Shown here piece by piece: positions 40,209 to 50,512 of a stretch of 64,000 bases of DNA. The notes under the pieces are model-generated. The model did no database searches. It was not told the origin of the DNA and worked only from the letters and a program-made list of their open reading frames with translations. Numbering within the stretch: the stretch's first letter is position 1; each line of letters starts with the position of its first letter. The DNA comes from Phycisphaerales bacterium Planc_01 (lineage in GTDB: Bacteria > Planctomycetota > Phycisphaerae > Sedimentisphaerales > Anaerobacaceae): contig LVBB01000148.1 in NCBI GenBank assembly GCA_001603075.1, forward strand, positions 124,001-188,000. The letters are read 5' to 3'. The position numbers were made by a program, and so were the translations under genes.

Positions 40209-40532
40209 AACTGAATCGGGGTCGGGCCCTCGCCTGACGACCCGACGCAATGAATGTCCCACATCGAGGGCAGGGTATCCGCAAGGGCCCTGCCCTCGCC
40301 ATTTCCGCCCCGTCCCGCCACGCACATGCTGATTCCGGCCCATCGCGGTTCCGACGTACCTCCCAACTGCGACGGCACGGGAGGCATCGATTTTCAGCGG
40401 AGTTTCCGCGCTCTCTCTGCCGATACATAGTGGAGACGGATACAACAGTATGTCAGTCGCCGCCGGCGGTCGGAAGGTTCACCGCGTCGTCTTCGGCGAA
40501 GCGTAGCCGGCAACCGCAAATAGGGGGATATT
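40209..40532. other. 324-nt intergenic region between LamG protein and subtilisin genes
   Basis: Begins with two hairpins: GTCGGG/CCCGAC near 40217-40243 and the 11-bp stem at 40265-40298. The remainder up to the peptidase start contains no convincing promoter or ORF. Confidence 0.5.
40265..40298 (+). terminator. strong hairpin after the LamG protein gene
   Basis: CGAGGGCAGGG (40265-40275) pairs perfectly with CCCTGCCCTCG (40288-40298) around a 12-nt loop; only a weak T-containing tail (CCATTTCC) follows. Probably a transcription terminator or 3'-end stabiliser 57 nt after the stop. Confidence 0.55.
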
Positions 40533-42668
40533 ATGGTCCACAAATGGTTATGGGAACTTCTGCTTTCCGCCGCCGTCCTGGCCTCGACAACAGCCACAGG
40601 CCAGCCGAGGCGTTCGGAAGAGTCTCGCGACGCCTACATCGTGCAGGTCAGCCGGTCGGCTGATGCGTTGCAGGCCGGCCGCGGGGTGGCCCAGCGCACC
40701 CGAGGCCAACTCGGTCATGTGTATCACAGATCCATGCGTGGGTTCTCGATTCAACTGCCGCCGGGGCAGAGCCGAGACGACATCCTCAAGCTGCCCGGCG
40801 TGGTCCGCGTTGAGCCCGACATCCGCATCCGGACCGCCGCCCAGACCCTGCCCACCGGCGTGGCTCGAATCGGCGTAGATCGCCATCCTGCAATCAAGAT
40901 CGACGGCATCGACGACCGGCTGGATGTGGATATCGCAATCATCGATACGGGCATCGACATCGACCATCCCGACCTGCGCGTCGTCGGCGGGCGGCGGTTC
41001 TATACGCGACGCTGGTCGTCGGTCCAGGACAACCGGTACGACGATGCGAACGGACATGGCACGCACTGCGCGGGAATCGCCGCCGCCATCGACAACGACA
41101 CCGGCGTTGTCGGCGTCGCACCGGGGGCCCGCCTGTGGGCGGTCCGCGTGCTCGATGCCAATGGCGAGGGGTATCTGTCCGACCTGATCGCCGGGATCGA
41201 ATGGGTCACCGAACGCGCCGGCACGATCGAGGTGGCGAACCTGAGCCTGACCGCCACGGGCAAGAGCGACATTCTGCGTGAGACGATTGCGAACAGCGTC
41301 GCAGCCGGCGTGGTGTATGTCGTCGCGGCCGGCAACGACGGCGCCGACGTGTACGGGGCCGACGGGGTCTTCAACACGAATGATGACGTGATTCCCGCGG
41401 CCTATCCCGAGGTCGCCACGATCTCGGCGATGGTGGACACCGACGGCCAGCCGGGCGGTGTCGGTCCGGCCCATAGCGAGGGCGAAGACGATACCTTCGC
41501 CGGCTTCAGCAATCTCAGCCGCAGCGTAGTACAGGGCAACCCCGTGGTCTCGCCGGGGGCCGCCATCGACCTGATGATGCCCGGCGTGGCCATCCGGTCG
41601 TGCTGGACGGGTGGACGGTACGCCACCGCCAGCGGGACCAGCATGGCGGCGCCCCACGCGGCGGGACTGGCGGCCCTCTACATCGCCGAATACGGTCGCG
41701 CCTACGATGCCGCCGGCGTCTACGCCATTCGCCAGGCCCTGATCGACCGCGGCGCCGACCAGGCCGGTGAAAAGCGACTGAGTCAGCCCGAAACGGAACC
41801 CGACGACCGTCCCGAACCGCTGGGCTGGGCCGGTAAGAGGGAGCAGGCGGCCAACGAGCCGCCCACCGCGGACTTCTCATTCATCATAGACGGATTGACG
41901 GTCGAGTTCACCGATCAGAGCATCGATGAGGACGGCCCGATCATCGCCTGGACGTGGGACTTCGGCGATGGAACGACGTCAACCGCGCGGGACCCCGACC
42001 ACACGTATGCCGTTGGCGGAACGTACACCGTAACACTGACGGTGACGGACGACCGTGACGGTGCCGATACCGTGTCCGAGGAGGTCACCGTCAGCGAACC
42101 TGCCAATCAGAGCCCGACGGCCGATTTCTCATTCGTCGTGGACAGGTTGGCGGTCGCATTCGCCGACGAAAGTATAGACGAAGACGGCGAAATCGTCGCA
42201 TGGGCATGGGATTTCGGCGACGGAACGACTTCGACGGAACAGGACCCCACGCATCGCTACGCCGTCGGCGGAGTCTATACGGTGACGCTGGTCGTCACGG
42301 ACGATCGCGGCGACATGAATTCCATCGGTCGAGACCTCGTCGTGTCCGAATCCACAAATCCTTCACCCACCGCCCATGTCACCATCGAGCTGAGCACCAG
42401 ACGTCTGCTGAGATCGTGGCGGGCCGTTGCGGTGATTACTATCGAGACCGTCGGCGAGCCGCTGGCCGATGCCGACGTATATGGCCGCTGGCAAGGCGCG
42501 GCTTCCGGCTCCGTCCTGGGGACCACCGAAGCCGACGGGACGGTACTATTTCAGACCGCATGGCTGAAATCCCGCGACGATGCCACATTGGTCGTGGAGG
42601 CCGTGATCAAGGGCGAGGAGGAGCACGTGCTTTCCGGCCGGACCTCCGACACGGTCTCGCCCCCGTAG
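40533..42668 (+). CDS. Secreted subtilisin-like serine peptidase (S8) with two PKD domains
   Basis: 711 residues. A signal peptide (to about 24) and a propeptide (to about 110, including YIVQVSRSADALQ and VVRVEPDIRI) precede the S8 catalytic domain. The triad is D138 in AIIDTGIDIDHPD, H175 in DANGHGTHCAGIAAAID and S370 in ASGTSMAAPHAAGLA. Two PKD domains follow at about 445-525 and 530-610, each with AWTWDFGDGTTST or AWAWDFGDGTTST and GGTYTVTLTVTDDRD. A C-terminal Ig-like beta domain closes it. The ATG has GGGGG about 6 nt upstream. It is likely an extracellular protease bound to polymer or matrix. Confidence 0.92.
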   Translation: MVHKWLWELLLSAAVLASTTATGQPRRSEESRDAYIVQVSRSADALQAGRGVAQRTRGQLGHVYHRSMRGFSIQLPPGQSRDDILKLPGVVRVEPDIRIRTAAQTLPTGVARIGVDRHPAIKIDGIDDRLDVDIAIIDTGIDIDHPDLRVVGGRRFYTRRWSSVQDNRYDDANGHGTHCAGIAAAIDNDTGVVGVAPGARLWAVRVLDANGEGYLSDLIAGIEWVTERAGTIEVANLSLTATGKSDILRETIANSVAAGVVYVVAAGNDGADVYGADGVFNTNDDVIPAAYPEVATISAMVDTDGQPGGVGPAHSEGEDDTFAGFSNLSRSVVQGNPVVSPGAAIDLMMPGVAIRSCWTGGRYATASGTSMAAPHAAGLAALYIAEYGRAYDAAGVYAIRQALIDRGADQAGEKRLSQPETEPDDRPEPLGWAGKREQAANEPPTADFSFIIDGLTVEFTDQSIDEDGPIIAWTWDFGDGTTSTARDPDHTYAVGGTYTVTLTVTDDRDGADTVSEEVTVSEPANQSPTADFSFVVDRLAVAFADESIDEDGEIVAWAWDFGDGTTSTEQDPTHRYAVGGVYTVTLVVTDDRGDMNSIGRDLVVSESTNPSPTAHVTIELSTRRLLRSWRAVAVITIETVGEPLADADVYGRWQGAASGSVLGTTEADGTVLFQTAWLKSRDDATLVVEAVIKGEEEHVLSGRTSDTVSPP

Positions 42669-42698
42669 CAGCAGCCAAGAGGCGAAGGCCGACGGCAT

Positions 42699-42830
42699 TC
42701 AGGCGACGATCCGCCGAGGCACGCCGAGCGCCGGCCAGCCCTTGGTGGCGTCGTAGATGTGGCCGTTGAGGAAGCATTCCGTCTCGCGCCGGGCCCGGGC
42801 GCCCCACGCGAAGAGGTTTTCATGGTCCAT
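42699..42830 (-). CDS. possible 43-residue ORF or fragment, unknown
   Basis: ATG at 42830 with GAAGG 7 nt upstream opens MDHENLFAWGARARRETECF, continues LNGHIYDATKGWPALGVPRR and ends IVA-stop. The frame stays open further upstream (reading RDDCSVRVDLSACEGPA before the Met), so it may equally be the surviving C-terminus of a longer, truncated gene. The composition is protein-like, not low-complexity. It is convergent with the subtilisin gene, stop to stop 30 nt apart. No family recognised. Confidence 0.35.
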   Translation of the reverse strand: MDHENLFAWGARARRETECFLNGHIYDATKGWPALGVPRRIVA

Positions 42831-43063
42831 CGCCGGGCCTTCGCAGGCCGAAAGGTCAACTCGAACGGAACAGTCATCACGTCCGTCAGGCCGTGGACAG
42901 CATTGCCGTTTCATCGCAGTGCTCCATGCAAGAACTGTGGCTCTCGTGCCGGAATCATCCGATCCCCTATCCATGTAGACGCCGCATCGACCGTTTTCTA
43001 ACGCCAAAATCAGAATTTCAGCCGAGAATCTCAGAGAGGCCGCAGAGTGATCGGGCCGCAAGA

Positions 43064-43088
43064 CGCTCTAATAGAGGCGACGTTTTTT
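43064..43088 (+). terminator. possible intrinsic terminator
   Basis: A short bulged hairpin CGCTCT-aat-AGAGGCG (43064-43079) is followed after three bases by a run of six T. No annotated gene ends close upstream on the plus strand (the subtilisin stop is about 400 nt away), so it may close an unannotated transcript or be fortuitous. Confidence 0.3.
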
Positions 43089-43110
43089 CCCCAAACAGCC
43101 GGGTACGGTA

Positions 43111-43138
43111 TTGCGTTCTCCCGGTGCGACGTCATAAT
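43111..43138 (+). promoter_or_regulatory. possible sigma-70-like promoter for the gene at 43349
   Basis: TTGCGT (43111-43116), 16-nt spacer, CATAAT (43133-43138), about 210 nt upstream of the ATG. Confidence 0.3.
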
Positions 43139-43348
43139 GGTCATATAGGAGCGGGCTGGCTGCCGTCAATCCAACCCGCGCGAGAAGCGGTCTTTGATGA
43201 GAGGCTGCCATGACAGTGGGATTGCGGGGCATTTCAGCCTGCGTTGAAATGGACCCGCCATAGGCTGATGCATATGGGCTGATGGGAGTGAGTTGACGTG
43301 TGCCAACGAAGAACTCGCCCCGCGTGATGGACGGCCCGGAGGTGAACC

Positions 43349-43798
43349 ATGAGAACGATTTCCACCCGAACCGGCATCCTCGTGATTGTCTCGTTTTCCG
43401 TGGTCGCATTCAGTCTCTCGTTCGCCCTTTCGAGGCTGCCCAGACGGAGTGAGTGGGAGCGATACCGCATCGAGTATCCGGAGAGAGCGATCCGGGCCAA
43501 TCTCAGACAAGTGGCCCTGGCTGCCAGCGTCTATCTGCGAAGCCACAACGCCCAGGAGGTCACCTACGCCGACCTTTTGCGTGACGGCCAGGTCATCGAC
43601 CGACCGATCAGACCGGTGTTGGGCGAGGACTACCGCACGGTCCGTCTGTCACGAACCGCCACGAAGGTCGAGATCCAAACGAAAGACGGTCAGACAGTCA
43701 CCTGCGAATTCGGAAGCCTTGGAGTCGGCGGCATCGGCCCCAGCCCCGTCGGCCTGCCGCCGGCAAACGATCTGAATGCCTACCGTGACACAAATTGA
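43349..43798 (+). CDS. Small membrane-anchored protein, pseudopilin-like helix, unknown function
   Basis: 149 residues from ATG at 43349 (GGAGGTG 5 nt upstream). One N-terminal hydrophobic helix (GILVIVSFSVVAFSLSFALS) continues into an amphipathic helix (AIRANLRQVALAASVYLRSH). A beta-rich part follows (TVRLSRTATKVEIQTKDG, VTCEFGSLGVGGIGP) and a short tail. A long helix followed by a small beta sheet is reminiscent of pseudopilins, but the FTLIE methylation motif is missing. No family recognised. Convergent with the beta-helix gene downstream (38 nt). Confidence 0.65.
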   Translation: MRTISTRTGILVIVSFSVVAFSLSFALSRLPRRSEWERYRIEYPERAIRANLRQVALAASVYLRSHNAQEVTYADLLRDGQVIDRPIRPVLGEDYRTVRLSRTATKVEIQTKDGQTVTCEFGSLGVGGIGPSPVGLPPANDLNAYRDTN

Positions 43799-43836
43799 GG
43801 CGGCGGCCGCCGGCCCACCGATACATCTCATGCCCG

Positions 43837-45951
43837 CTACAACGAACGACGTGCCGGGTCGCGCGGGCCGATGGCGGTCACGTCGATCTGCCGGAAACCC
43901 ATCTTCATCGCGGGTGAATCGGGCTTGAGCCGAAAGTCGTGGTTGCCGGGATCGACGAACAGCGGGTCGGCATAGACCGAGCGCGTGTCCTTGCCCGTCT
44001 GCCGCCATTGGTCCCAGGTCATGCCGTTGAACGAGACGTCGTCGAGCTTCTGCGTCGGATTGAAGTAGACATTCCAGTCCATATCGAACGTGCTGGTCGT
44101 CTCGCGCGTGCCGCTGCCGTCCTTGGGATGGAAGTAGAACGTGTACAACTTGTCCTTCCAGTTGCCGTCGAGCAGCTTGCCTTCCGTCCAGTAGACGATG
44201 TTGTTCTCGAAGAAGACGCTCTTGTGCGGCTCGACCCGGCTGCGGCTGAGCTGCTGGAGCCGGCCGAACGCGAAGATGTTGTTGCGGACCGTCACCTCCT
44301 TGCAGAAGTGGATGTTGTAGCCGGCGAACTTCGTGTTGTAGACGACGTTGTTCTCGACGAGGATGTGGGAGGAGCCTTCGTCGTTGTAGATGCCCCAGCC
44401 GCCGTAGTGGTTGGCCTCGACGTCGTGAATCAGATTGTTGCGGATCACCGTCCCCGGCGAGATGCCCAGTGTGTAAATCGCCCCCATGTCGGAGAGCAGA
44501 CCCTGACCGATGTGGTGGATGTGATTGAATTCGACGACGTTGTCCCGGCTGATGCTGCGCTGATAGCCCCAGACCCAGCCGATCGAAACGCCCGTGTACC
44601 AGCCGTGATGGATCGCGTTGTGGGCGACGTGGTTGCCGCTGGTGTTCATCAGGAGCACGCCGACGGCCGAGGGGTAGTCCTCGCCATAATACTGCAGTAC
44701 GTTGTCGGTGATGATGTTGTTGCCCGTGCGCTCAAGCGGGTGGTCCCGCTCGGTGCCGCCGTTGACGCGAAACCCGCCGGCGGCGATGTGGCTGATCTCG
44801 TTGTATGTGAAGTGGTTGTCGGTGCAGCCGAGGCCGATCTCGAAGGCGAACGTGCCGATGTTCGCCACGCGGCAGCGATCGAAGCGGCATCGCCTCGTCC
44901 CGGTCAGCGTAATGGCGGCTGGAACGCCGGCCGAGCCCTGCCGGTCGTTCGAGTTGCCCGGCGGTAGGCGCCAGTTCGTGTACTCGAACGACAGGCCGTC
45001 GAAGGCAATGTGCTCGACATACTGCCGGTTGACCGGGTCGCCCTCGAAGCGGAGGAACGCGGGGGCAAACGGCGCGATGACCTCGGCGCTCTTGAGATCG
45101 TCGCCGGGGCGCGGGATGATGTACAGCACGCCCGTGCGGCGGTTCAGGTACCACTCGCCCGGCTCGTCGAGGCCCTCGAAGACGTTTTCGACGATGTAGC
45201 GGGCCCCGTCCTCGCTGAAATCGTCCGTGAAGACCTTGCCCGCCTTGTGTTTGAACGTCACGAGGTTCTTCTCGGTGTCGATCATCTGGATCGGCAGGTG
45301 CGAGTCGGTCCAGAAGTGGTAGACGATCACCTCCACGTCGTCGAGATTCGTCCAAGCCGGGTCAAGGTCGCCGGGCGCAAATTCGAACGACTGGCAGTCC
45401 TTGTGGTAGTGGGCCGTCTTGGGGGTGCCTTCGGGACAGCCGGCCACGCGCAGGAACCCCTCGTTGGGGATGCGGGCACGACGGTATTGCCGGCCGTTGA
45501 TGTAGAGCTGGCGAAAGTCCCACTGGCCTGCCTTGACGGCGGGCACGTCGGCCGTCCAGACGCCGTCTTTCTGCCTCGTCCAGCCGGCGATCCGGCGGCC
45601 ACCGGTGATCACCGGCTGCTCGCTGGCGTACGCGCGATAGAGCACCGGACAGGCGGCGGTTCCCGAATCGGCCGATTCGAGCACCAGCGGTTCGGCCAGG
45701 GCGTGATGGCCCCCTCGCAGGTAGACCGTCACGGGGGCGTCGAGAGATCCGCCGACCTTGAGCTGGCGCACGGCGTCCCTGGCGCGTTCGAGGGTGCGGA
45801 ACGGCCGGTCAATGTCCGTTCCCGTCGTGGCGTCGTCGCCGGCCGGCGAGACGTAGAACGTGTGCCCGGCTTCGGCCGGGAGGCACAGGGCAAACATCGG
45901 GACGAAGGCACAAAGACAGGCGAGGGTCTTACAGCGTGCGGCGTTCCGCAT
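43837..45951 (-). CDS. Secreted right-handed parallel beta-helix protein
   Basis: 704 residues from ATG at 45951 (AAGGAG 7 nt upstream). Signal peptide ends near PAEAG (about 28). The start HTFYVSPAGDDATTGTDIDR followed by PFRTLERARDAVRQL is the standard opening of planctomycete and Bacteroidetes beta-helix proteins. A galactose-binding-like insert (about 100-230) is followed by the helix, with rungs such as FDRCRVANIGTFAFEIGLGC, NEISHIAAGGFRVNGGTERD and FNHIHHIGQGLLSDMGAIYT. These proteins are usually polysaccharide lyases or hydrolases; no catalytic residue is proved here. Its promoter is back to back with that of the pseudopilin-GH106 unit. Confidence 0.85.
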   Translation of the reverse strand: MRNAARCKTLACLCAFVPMFALCLPAEAGHTFYVSPAGDDATTGTDIDRPFRTLERARDAVRQLKVGGSLDAPVTVYLRGGHHALAEPLVLESADSGTAACPVLYRAYASEQPVITGGRRIAGWTRQKDGVWTADVPAVKAGQWDFRQLYINGRQYRRARIPNEGFLRVAGCPEGTPKTAHYHKDCQSFEFAPGDLDPAWTNLDDVEVIVYHFWTDSHLPIQMIDTEKNLVTFKHKAGKVFTDDFSEDGARYIVENVFEGLDEPGEWYLNRRTGVLYIIPRPGDDLKSAEVIAPFAPAFLRFEGDPVNRQYVEHIAFDGLSFEYTNWRLPPGNSNDRQGSAGVPAAITLTGTRRCRFDRCRVANIGTFAFEIGLGCTDNHFTYNEISHIAAGGFRVNGGTERDHPLERTGNNIITDNVLQYYGEDYPSAVGVLLMNTSGNHVAHNAIHHGWYTGVSIGWVWGYQRSISRDNVVEFNHIHHIGQGLLSDMGAIYTLGISPGTVIRNNLIHDVEANHYGGWGIYNDEGSSHILVENNVVYNTKFAGYNIHFCKEVTVRNNIFAFGRLQQLSRSRVEPHKSVFFENNIVYWTEGKLLDGNWKDKLYTFYFHPKDGSGTRETTSTFDMDWNVYFNPTQKLDDVSFNGMTWDQWRQTGKDTRSVYADPLFVDPGNHDFRLKPDSPAMKMGFRQIDVTAIGPRDPARRSL

Positions 45952-46027
45952 GAGTACTCTCCTTCGTTTCGTTGTGCGTTTCTGGACGCTCCGTCCCCTC
46001 AGACGCCGACGATAGGCGACGCCACAA

Positions 46028-46056
46028 CGTATAGCACAGAACCTGCCTGGCGTCCA
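46028..46056 (-). promoter_or_regulatory. sigma-70-like promoter for the beta-helix gene
   Basis: Minus strand TGGACG (46051-46056), 17-nt spacer, TATACG (46028-46033), about 77 nt upstream of the ATG. Confidence 0.35.
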
Positions 46057-46102
46057 GAGCGGCGCCGAACAACGAACGACGACGTTCTTGCCGGTTTTGC
46101 GC

Positions 46103-46131
46103 TTGCGTCCTGCCCCAGGACGCGGTAGACT
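46103..46131 (+). promoter_or_regulatory. sigma-70-like promoter for the pseudopilin-GH106 unit
   Basis: TTGCGT (46103-46108), 17-nt spacer, TAGACT (46126-46131), 60 nt upstream of the ATG at 46192. A CCTGccccAGG inverted repeat lies in the spacer. Confidence 0.4.
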
Positions 46132-46191
46132 ATCGGTGAGCGCTTGTTGCGATGTGTGGCGTAGCTGTCCTGAGAAGGGAGGGATACTCGC

Positions 46192-47013
46192 ATGACGTCG
46201 AATCATCAGGTGGAGCGGGGCATGGCAGGGTTCACACTGATCGAGTTGCTGGTCGTCATCGCGATCATCGCCGTGCTGCTGAGCATCCTGCTTCCGGCGC
46301 TGGGGGCCGTTCGCGAACAGGGGCGCCGACTGGTCTGCGGCCAGAACGAGAAGAACATGGGGCTGGGTCTGTTCGCCTATGCCAACGACTACGACGGCAA
46401 GCTTCCCATGAATGAGGTCGACCGCTGGCTGTTCGACGTCTCCTACTGGACCACGGACATCATCATGAAGACGGGTGCCTTCGACCGACACACCTTCTAT
46501 TGCCCGTCCTGGAAGCAGCGGGACAGCATCCTGTTCTGGCGCTATGGAGAGAACCTCCCGGCCGGAACACCCGAGAGCTATCTCGCGCCCGAGCCCACGG
46601 CCGAGGCGACGCGAAAGGACTATCATCGGATCATGGGGTATTACTGGCTCATCGACACCAAATACGGCGGCGGCCGAGAGTTGGACCCGTTCAGCTATGA
46701 TGGCCCCAAGAAGCAATGGGTCAAGTCCACCACCTCCACGAAGTACAAAGCACCTCCAGCAACCGTCGAACTGATCACTGACGTGACCGCCAGCGACGGA
46801 CCCAATCGGCAGACATCCGACTTCACGCAGGCCACGGGAGGCTGTTGGTCGCGCTGGCAAGTATACGACAGGAGCAACCACATCAGGAACAGCACCAAGC
46901 CTTCCGGAGGCAACATCCTCTTCCTCGATGGCCATGTCGACTGGCGCAAGTTCGATGAAATGGAGGTCCGCTGGCGCACTGGAACCTCCGACAATCCCTC
47001 GATGTGGTGGTAG
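46192..47013 (+). CDS. Pseudopilin-like secreted protein, coupled to GH106 gene
   Basis: 273 residues; GGGAGGG lies about 8 nt before the ATG. Prepilin motif [20 protein letters not shown] with the cleavage Gly at about 14, then [20 protein letters not shown]. The C-terminus has the DGH-type tail [20 protein letters not shown]. It is a clear relative of the protein at 18522-19307. The last 10 nt overlap the start of the GH106 gene, so the two are translated together. This suggests that this pseudopilin and the hydrolase act in one process, perhaps export or surface display, which is inference. Confidence 0.85.
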   Translation: MTSNHQVERGMAGFTLIELLVVIAIIAVLLSILLPALGAVREQGRRLVCGQNEKNMGLGLFAYANDYDGKLPMNEVDRWLFDVSYWTTDIIMKTGAFDRHTFYCPSWKQRDSILFWRYGENLPAGTPESYLAPEPTAEATRKDYHRIMGYYWLIDTKYGGGRELDPFSYDGPKKQWVKSTTSTKYKAPPATVELITDVTASDGPNRQTSDFTQATGGCWSRWQVYDRSNHIRNSTKPSGGNILFLDGHVDWRKFDEMEVRWRTGTSDNPSMWW

Positions 47014-50000
47014 ATTTCGTGGCTTGGCATCGCTTCTCACACGTCTTGACTGCGATCCTCATTCTGTCGCAGGTGTGGTCTCTCCGCGCGGGCACCGAAG
47101 ACCCTCTGCAGGCAGGATTCCAGGAGCCGCCGCTACCGGCGCGACCGTCGGTCTACTGGGCGTGGGTCAACGGCCTGACGAACCATGACCGTATGACAGT
47201 CGAACTGGAGGAGATGAAGGCCAAGGGCATCGGTGGTGTGTATATCTTCGATATCGGGGCGCGCGATCCGGCGGAGATCGTACCGGCCGGTCCGGCGTTC
47301 ATGGGGCCCGAATCGCTGGAGGCCATCGGCCACACCGTTCGCGAAGCGACCCGGCTCGGCATGGAGGTGGGCCTGGTCACGTCCAGCAGTTGGAACTGCG
47401 GCGGGCCCTGGGTCCCGCCCCGGTATGCCAGCATGGGCCTCTACCATTGCCAGATCACCGTGACAGGCCCGATGCGCCTCGATGGCCCTCTGCCTATGCC
47501 CGCCCTGCCGGCCGCTGCGCCGCGAGGGCCCGACGGCAAGCCGGCGTATGTCAAGGACACGGCGGTGCTGGCGATCCCGTCACCCAAGCGGTTGGCGGGA
47601 CACGAATTTGTCTTCGAACTCGCTCCGCCAGGGACACATACCGTCGACCGCGTAGTCCTGTACAACACACCCAGCGGCGACGAGAAGCGCTACGGCCCGA
47701 TGCACCTGTTTGCCAGGGACTTCGCGGTCTACGCGTCGCCCGAAAGCACGGAGCCGAACAGCTTCCGCCAGATTGTGCGGGCAGCGCTCGAACCCATTAC
47801 GGAAGCCCAGACGTTCCGCTTCGAGCCAATCGAAGCCCGCTACGTCAGGCTCGTCGCCCTGTCGGGGCACAACGTCAGATTCGACCGGGTGCAGTTGGGC
47901 GAGTTCGAGGTCTATTCGACCGACGGCGTCAACGTCGCCAATGCCTATCACCCCGACGGCAGCAAGACCGCCGCCAGTCTGCTGCACAGCAGCTCCGCCC
48001 TGGGCAGCGAGACAGAGCAGAACTGGACCGCCGCCAATATCCACGACGGCGCCAAGTCGGGCGCGGCCGGAAGCTGGTCGTCCGCCGGTCCGCCTCCGCT
48101 GGTGATCGAAGACCCGCAAGAGATCATTGACGTGACGAACCGCGTCGATGCGAACGGGCATCTCGATTGGGACATCCCCGAAGGCGAATGGATCGTGATG
48201 CGGTTCGTCTGCGCCAATACGGGCCTGTCGCTGAGGCTGCCGAGCCCCAACTCGGGCGGGCTCGCCATCGACCATTTCAACGCCGAGGCGACGAGGTTCC
48301 ATTTCGAGTACCTGCTGAACAAGCTCCACGAGGAACTGGGAGACTTCAAGGACACGGCGCTCAAGCAGATGTACGTGTGCAGCTACGAGCTGAGCGGCTC
48401 GACGTGGACGCCCGATTTCCTGGCCCAGTTCGCCCGGCGGCGCGGGTACGACATGACGCGGTACCTGCCGCTGCTGGCCGGCTGCACGCTGAAGGACCAC
48501 GAGGCGGCGCGGCGATTCGATTACGACTATCGAAAGACGCTGGGCGATCTGCTGGTCGATGCCTTTTACAGGACCGCTGCAAAGTTGTCGAACGAACATG
48601 GCCTGCTGCTCTGCGCCGAGGCGGGCGGGCCGGGACCGCCCCTGCACCAGGTGCCCGTCGACGCACTGAAGGCCCTTGGGACGCTCGACATCCCGCGAGG
48701 CGAGTTCTGGAAGGAGCACAACGTCTGGGTCGTGAAGGAGACCGCCTGCGCCGCGCACATCTACGGTAAGAGCCAGGTCGATATGGAGGCGTTCACGAGC
48801 TGGCGGCACTGGCAGGATGGGCCCTTCGAGCTCAAGCCCATCGCCGACCGCGCCTTCTGCGACGGTGCGAACCACTTCACGTTCCACACCGCCGCACATA
48901 ACCCTTCGGCGACGGACCGGCCGGGCTGGGTCTATCACGCCGGCACGCACATCGGCCCGAGCATCGCGTGGTGGCCCAAGGCCAAGCCCTGGATCGACTA
49001 CCTCTCGCGGTGCTCCTACATGCTCCAGCAGGGCCTGTTCGTCGCCGACGTGTGCTATTACTATGGGGATCAGGGCTTCAACTTCGTGCCGCCAAAACAT
49101 ATTGATCCGTCTCTCGGGTTTGGCTACGACTACGACGTATGCAACGCGGAGGTGATCCTGACGCGAATGAGCGTCAAGGGTGGTCGCCTGACGTTGCCCG
49201 ATGGAATGAGTTACGAACTGCTGGTCCTGCCCGACCGCGACGACATCGACCTGGCTGTATTGAAGAAGATCGAGCAGTTGGTCGCCGACGGCGCGACGGT
49301 CGTCGGGCCCAAGCCCATCCGCTCCAACGGCCTGGCCGATTTCGCCCGCCGGGACACCGAGGTCCGCACGATCGCGGATCGCCTCTGGGGCCCCTGCAAT
49401 GGCACAACGGTCAAAGAACATGCCTGTGGCAAAGGTAAAATCATCTGGGGCAGGGATCTGAGAGTCATCCTGAACGACCGCGGTGTCGGTCCCGATTGCA
49501 GCGTCGCACCATTCACCAGCATCATGCCGCATCCGGTTGACTATATTCATCGTCGCTCATCTGGAGCGGACATCTACTTCGTCGCCAACCTCACCCGATA
49601 CGCGCATGTCGGCATGTGGATATTTCGCGTGAAAAACCGAGTGCCATATTTGTGGATGCCTGATACAGGTGAGGTTCACCTCTGCAGTTACCACCGGCAA
49701 GACCACGCAACGACGAGTGTCAGTCTGGGCTTGCCTCCCTACGGGAGCGCTTTTGTGGTCTTTCGGGATGAGGACGACCTGGGGATGGCGACCGAGAATC
49801 CCGCGCGGGCGTCAACACGTCGTCGTGAGATCAGCGGACCGTGGGAGGTGCGGTTCCCCGCAGGATGGGGCGCACCGGCGTCGAAGACGTTTGACGAGTT
49901 GATCTCGTGGACGCAGGCGGACGAGGACGGCATCAAGTACTTCTCGGGGATAGCGTCTTATCACAACACGTTCGACGTCAACGCCGGCCAGATCGCGCCG

Positions 50001-50324
50001 GGCAAGCGGATCGTTCTCGATCTGGGCGAAGTGCGATTCGTAGCTGAGGTCTACGTCAACGGGCAGAGCCGGGGCATTCTCTGGAAGCCCCCCTTCCAGG
50101 TCGATGTCACCGGCGCTGTCAAGGCAGGCACAAACCAACTCGTCGTCGAGGTCGCCAACACCTGGTCGAACCGACTCGTCGGTGATGCGCAATCGCCCGA
50201 AAGCCCAAGGTTCTGCCGGACCAATATCGACAGGTCCCTGACGTGGCAAGTCCCCTGGAAGGACACCCCCCTGCTCGACTCGGGCCTCCTCGGCCCCGTC
50301 AGACTGATTGAGATATCCGAGTGA
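47004..50324 (+). CDS. GH106-type (alpha-L-rhamnosidase-like) glycosyl hydrolase, secreted
   Basis: 1106 residues. N-terminal signal ([17 protein letters not shown]), then the GH106 opening [39 protein letters not shown] and [21 protein letters not shown] galactose-binding-like domain lies at about 180-380 ([20 protein letters not shown]). The barrel continues with [40 protein letters not shown] and [22 protein letters not shown]-terminal GH2-like sugar-binding sandwich ([20 protein letters not shown]) ends it. Family members cleave alpha-L-rhamnosides of pectin-like or algal glycans. The start overlaps the pseudopilin stop by 10 nt. Confidence 0.9.
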   Translation: MVVDFVAWHRFSHVLTAILILSQVWSLRAGTEDPLQAGFQEPPLPARPSVYWAWVNGLTNHDRMTVELEEMKAKGIGGVYIFDIGARDPAEIVPAGPAFMGPESLEAIGHTVREATRLGMEVGLVTSSSWNCGGPWVPPRYASMGLYHCQITVTGPMRLDGPLPMPALPAAAPRGPDGKPAYVKDTAVLAIPSPKRLAGHEFVFELAPPGTHTVDRVVLYNTPSGDEKRYGPMHLFARDFAVYASPESTEPNSFRQIVRAALEPITEAQTFRFEPIEARYVRLVALSGHNVRFDRVQLGEFEVYSTDGVNVANAYHPDGSKTAASLLHSSSALGSETEQNWTAANIHDGAKSGAAGSWSSAGPPPLVIEDPQEIIDVTNRVDANGHLDWDIPEGEWIVMRFVCANTGLSLRLPSPNSGGLAIDHFNAEATRFHFEYLLNKLHEELGDFKDTALKQMYVCSYELSGSTWTPDFLAQFARRRGYDMTRYLPLLAGCTLKDHEAARRFDYDYRKTLGDLLVDAFYRTAAKLSNEHGLLLCAEAGGPGPPLHQVPVDALKALGTLDIPRGEFWKEHNVWVVKETACAAHIYGKSQVDMEAFTSWRHWQDGPFELKPIADRAFCDGANHFTFHTAAHNPSATDRPGWVYHAGTHIGPSIAWWPKAKPWIDYLSRCSYMLQQGLFVADVCYYYGDQGFNFVPPKHIDPSLGFGYDYDVCNAEVILTRMSVKGGRLTLPDGMSYELLVLPDRDDIDLAVLKKIEQLVADGATVVGPKPIRSNGLADFARRDTEVRTIADRLWGPCNGTTVKEHACGKGKIIWGRDLRVILNDRGVGPDCSVAPFTSIMPHPVDYIHRRSSGADIYFVANLTRYAHVGMWIFRVKNRVPYLWMPDTGEVHLCSYHRQDHATTSVSLGLPPYGSAFVVFRDEDDLGMATENPARASTRRREISGPWEVRFPAGWGAPASKTFDELISWTQADEDGIKYFSGIASYHNTFDVNAGQIAPGKRIVLDLGEVRFVAEVYVNGQSRGILWKPPFQVDVTGAVKAGTNQLVVEVANTWSNRLVGDAQSPESPRFCRTNIDRSLTWQVPWKDTPLLDSGLLGPVRLIEISE

Positions 50325-50512
50325 CCCCCATTCTCAGGCTTTGCATCGTCTATCTGGGGCACCGCAGTCACGGCGCTCGACAGCAGCTCCTCGTACCACG
50401 AAACGCCAGCGAATACCCGGCCGGGATTTCCCTTGCAGAACCCGAGGATTATGGGAGAATGGCAGCGAATGAAGCAGACACGTCAGCCTGTTTGTTCCAG
50501 CGGGGCGCGGAA

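Larger units (their letters stand above)
42880..43348. other. non-coding stretch before the small membrane protein gene
   Basis: No convincing ORF. Contains a terminator-like element (43064-43088), a promoter-like element (43111-43138) and several short inverted segments. AT content around 42980-43020 is higher than in neighbouring genes. Confidence 0.4.

Noticed and set aside
37293-40445. 1050-codon minus-strand ORF opposite the LamG protein
   Set aside because: The opposite strand has a signal peptide, recognised domains and a ribosome site; this frame has none.
47580-49550. 656-codon minus-strand ORF opposite GH106
   Set aside because: Shadow ORF without domains.
50321-50512. GTG start overlapping the GH106 stop for the TPR protein
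   Set aside because: It would put 64 residues without signal peptide before a clear signal peptide at 50513-50590.
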